A stretch of DNA of 33,665 nt from positions 1 to 33,665 of the forward strand of contig CANRFJ010000026.1 in assembly GCA_947629865.1 (NCBI GenBank), written 5' to 3'. A program made the position numbers and the translations under genes. The notes under the pieces were generated by a model that did no database searches, was not told where the DNA came from, and worked only from the letters and a program-made list of their open reading frames with translations. This document shows, one piece after another, positions 32,156 to 33,665 of the stretch (position 1 is the first letter of the stretch; each line of letters starts with the position of its first letter). Origin of the DNA: an uncultured Lachnospiraceae bacterium (lineage in GTDB: Bacteria > Bacillota > Clostridia > Lachnospirales > Lachnospiraceae).

Positions 32156-33208
32156 ATGAACGAAATTATAAAAAATGAAAATTTGTCGAACGATCCTCAG
32201 TCGGAAGATGCGTATCTCTCTATTCGAGGATACGTCATTGATGCACAGCGGCAAGTCTATTCAGCCGTTAATGCAGCTATGGTGACTGCTTATTGGAACA
32301 TCGGCAAGGCGATATATGAAATTTGCGGTGAAAGTGACCGTGCCGCATATGGAAAACAAATCATGGAATATCTCTCTGAACGGCTGACTGCGGAATTTGG
32401 AAAAGGCTTCAGCATTCGGAACCTGCGGAATATGCGGCGGTTTTATCTTGCATTTCCAATTCGGCAGACACTGTCTGCCGAATTAAGCTGGTCTCATTAT
32501 TTACTTTTGATGAAAGTAGAAAATGAAACGGAACGCAAATTCTATTTTGAGGAAACAGCAAAATCAGGTTGGAGTGTCAGACAGCTGCAACGTCAGATTA
32601 ATACCATGTTCTATCAGCGCATCCTTGCAAGCAGAGACAAAGAAAGTGTGGCTGCGGAAATTCAGACTACAGAGCCAAAACCGGAATATGAGCGGATCAT
32701 CAAGGATCCTTATGTGCTGGAGTTTCTTGACTTGCCGGCAAATGAGCATTATTACGAATCTACGCTGGAGCAGGCACTCATCGATCATTTGCAGAAGTTT
32801 CTGCTGGAACTGGGACGCGGGTTTTCTTTTGTCGCCAGGCAGAAGCATTTCAATATAGACGGCAGACACTTTTATATCGATCTTGTCTTTTACAATTATA
32901 TACTAAAATGTTTTGTGCTGATTGATCTGAAGACAGGTGACTTGGCACATCAGGATATCGGTCAGATGCAGATGTATGTCAATTATTATACAAGATATAT
33001 GATGAACGAGGGCGATAATCCGCCGGTAGGTATTCTTCTGTGCGCTCAAAAAAGTAATACTTTGATGCAGCTGACTCTGCCGGAGAATAACACACAGATT
33101 TATGCGGCCAAGTATATGCCGTATATGCCGACCGAGGAAGAATTGAAGCGAGAATTGAATTTGGATGAGTTTGAGAAACTGGAGGATGAAAACAATGGAG
33201 AATCTTAA
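32156..33208 (+). CDS. PDDEXK nuclease-domain protein, YhcG/DUF1016 family
   Basis: This 350-aa protein has the N-terminal DUF1016 helical domain (about 20-150, with NAAMVTAYWNIGKAIYEI, FSIRNLRNMRRFYLAFP and LSWSHYLLLMKVE) and a C-terminal PD-(D/E)XK nuclease. In the latter, FYIDLVFYN supplies Asp242 and CFVLIDLKTG supplies Asp257-x-Lys259; GQMQMYVNYY follows. Catalytic residues are intact. Members are often found beside restriction-modification genes and on mobile elements, and are thought to act in defence or recombination, but the role is not settled. GAAAGGA precedes the start. It overlaps the Mod gene by 14 bases, indicating one operon. Confidence 0.92.
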   Translation: MNEIIKNENLSNDPQSEDAYLSIRGYVIDAQRQVYSAVNAAMVTAYWNIGKAIYEICGESDRAAYGKQIMEYLSERLTAEFGKGFSIRNLRNMRRFYLAFPIRQTLSAELSWSHYLLLMKVENETERKFYFEETAKSGWSVRQLQRQINTMFYQRILASRDKESVAAEIQTTEPKPEYERIIKDPYVLEFLDLPANEHYYESTLEQALIDHLQKFLLELGRGFSFVARQKHFNIDGRHFYIDLVFYNYILKCFVLIDLKTGDLAHQDIGQMQMYVNYYTRYMMNEGDNPPVGILLCAQKSNTLMQLTLPENNTQIYAAKYMPYMPTEEELKRELNLDEFEKLEDENNGES

Positions 33209-33609
33209 AATGCACACGCCGGATTTAGCAGAAGAAAATTTTAAAAAACTTGCTGCGATGTTTCCAAACGCTGTGACGGAAACGCTAAATGGTTCGGGGG
33301 GGGGTAACGCGTGCAATTGATGCGGATGTTCTTCGGCAGGAAATATCTGCTGAAGTTGTGGAAGGCGCACGGGAACGATATCAGTTTACATGGCCGGATA
33401 AGAAAAAGTCGGTGGTGCTGGCGAATCAGCCTATTGCTAAGACCCTGCGCCTTGATAGAGAGAAGTCTGTTGGCAAAGACGGAACACCCGGCAGTATCGA
33501 TACGGAGAACATCTACATCGAGGGCGATAATCTTGATGCGCTGAAACTCCTCCAGGAGACCTATCTTGGCAAAATTAAGGTGATTTATATTGATGAAACC
33601 GTTGCGTGA
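33195..33609 (+). pseudogene. Type III restriction-modification Mod methyltransferase, N-terminal part, frameshifted and truncated
   Basis: ATG 33195, nine bases after GGAGG, starts MENLKMHTPDLAEENFKKLA then MFPNAVTETLNGSG. At a run of nine G (33296-33304) the frame ends in TGA about 20 bases on, while the +1 frame continues VTRAIDADVLRQEISAEVV, ERYQFTWPDKKKS, YIEGDNLDALKLLQETYLGK and IKVIYID. Eight G would restore one frame. The reading then becomes ETVA and TGA (33607-33609) exactly where DPPYNTG, the catalytic motif IV, is expected; the remaining several hundred residues are missing at this point. A G tract near the 5' end is typical of phase-variable mod genes. Confidence 0.8.
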
Positions 33610-33665
33610 TTGATACAAAGCGCCTATGCGGAAGCGGCTTAAATCTCTTGATTTCAAGGCTTTTT
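33610..33665. other. Right-edge sequence beyond the truncated mod gene
   Basis: From about 33,590 the sequence no longer resembles a Mod protein. It is probably the joined flank of a deletion or an integrated element; nothing specific was recognised before the window ends. Confidence 0.3.

Overview
The window looks like chromosome of an anaerobic gut Firmicute, most likely a Lachnospiraceae/Clostridia member. The support is indirect: a two-domain rubrerythrin, a bile salt hydrolase, strong AGGAGG ribosome binding sites with TTG and GTG starts, many short secreted lipoproteins, and hybrid and GGDEF signalling proteins sharing one sensor module. No rRNA, tRNA or CRISPR array was seen, so the placement rests on gene content and style only.

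Region 1 (about 1-16,070) is the richer-GC, well-coded part. After a partial AT-rich gene at the left edge come rubrerythrin, a small membrane-anchored protein and a BspA-LRR/SGNH lipoprotein. A large soluble hybrid histidine kinase with two receiver domains and a DUF4846 protein follow. Next is a cell-envelope cluster of two paralogous lipoproteins that share a perfect 110-bp repeat, a 53-aa lipoprotein stub and a secreted beta-propeller-like protein. An MscL channel with a C-terminal zinc ribbon, another lipoprotein and a 64-aa protein lie on the minus strand. The region ends with a bile salt hydrolase and a GGDEF protein whose sensor module matches that of the hybrid kinase.

Region 2 (about 16,080-33,665) is a mosaic accessory region, mostly AT-rich. 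It opens with a perfect 25-bp inverted repeat that contains the -35 box of an AlbA_2/HATPase_c_4 regulator. The frameshifted tail of a second such regulator follows, then a coiled-coil membrane protein. A higher-GC block (19,123-24,401) holds a LytTR response regulator, a truncated GHKL kinase and a heterodimeric ABC exporter pair. After that come an AbiE-type type IV toxin-antitoxin pair with an inverted repeat around its promoter and a secreted protein. A Phd antitoxin whose ParE/RelE toxin is cut by an IS3-family remnant precedes an intact Phd/RelE pair. Then come a 5'-truncated multi-zinc-ribbon protein with an embedded PD-(D/E)XK-like nuclease, a Fic protein, a YhcG/DUF1016 nuclease, and the N-terminus of a type III Mod methyltransferase that carries a 9-G frameshift and is cut off just before its DPPY motif.

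A 67-bp direct repeat (one mismatch) at 17,781 and 28,041 brackets about 10.3 kb of this region. Together the repeat, the pseudogenes, the IS scar and the density of toxin-antitoxin and nuclease genes suggest a repeatedly rearranged defence and toxin-antitoxin island. The best candidates for less-described biology are the zinc-ribbon nuclease, the palindrome-controlled AlbA_2 regulator and the Fic/YhcG/Mod cluster.
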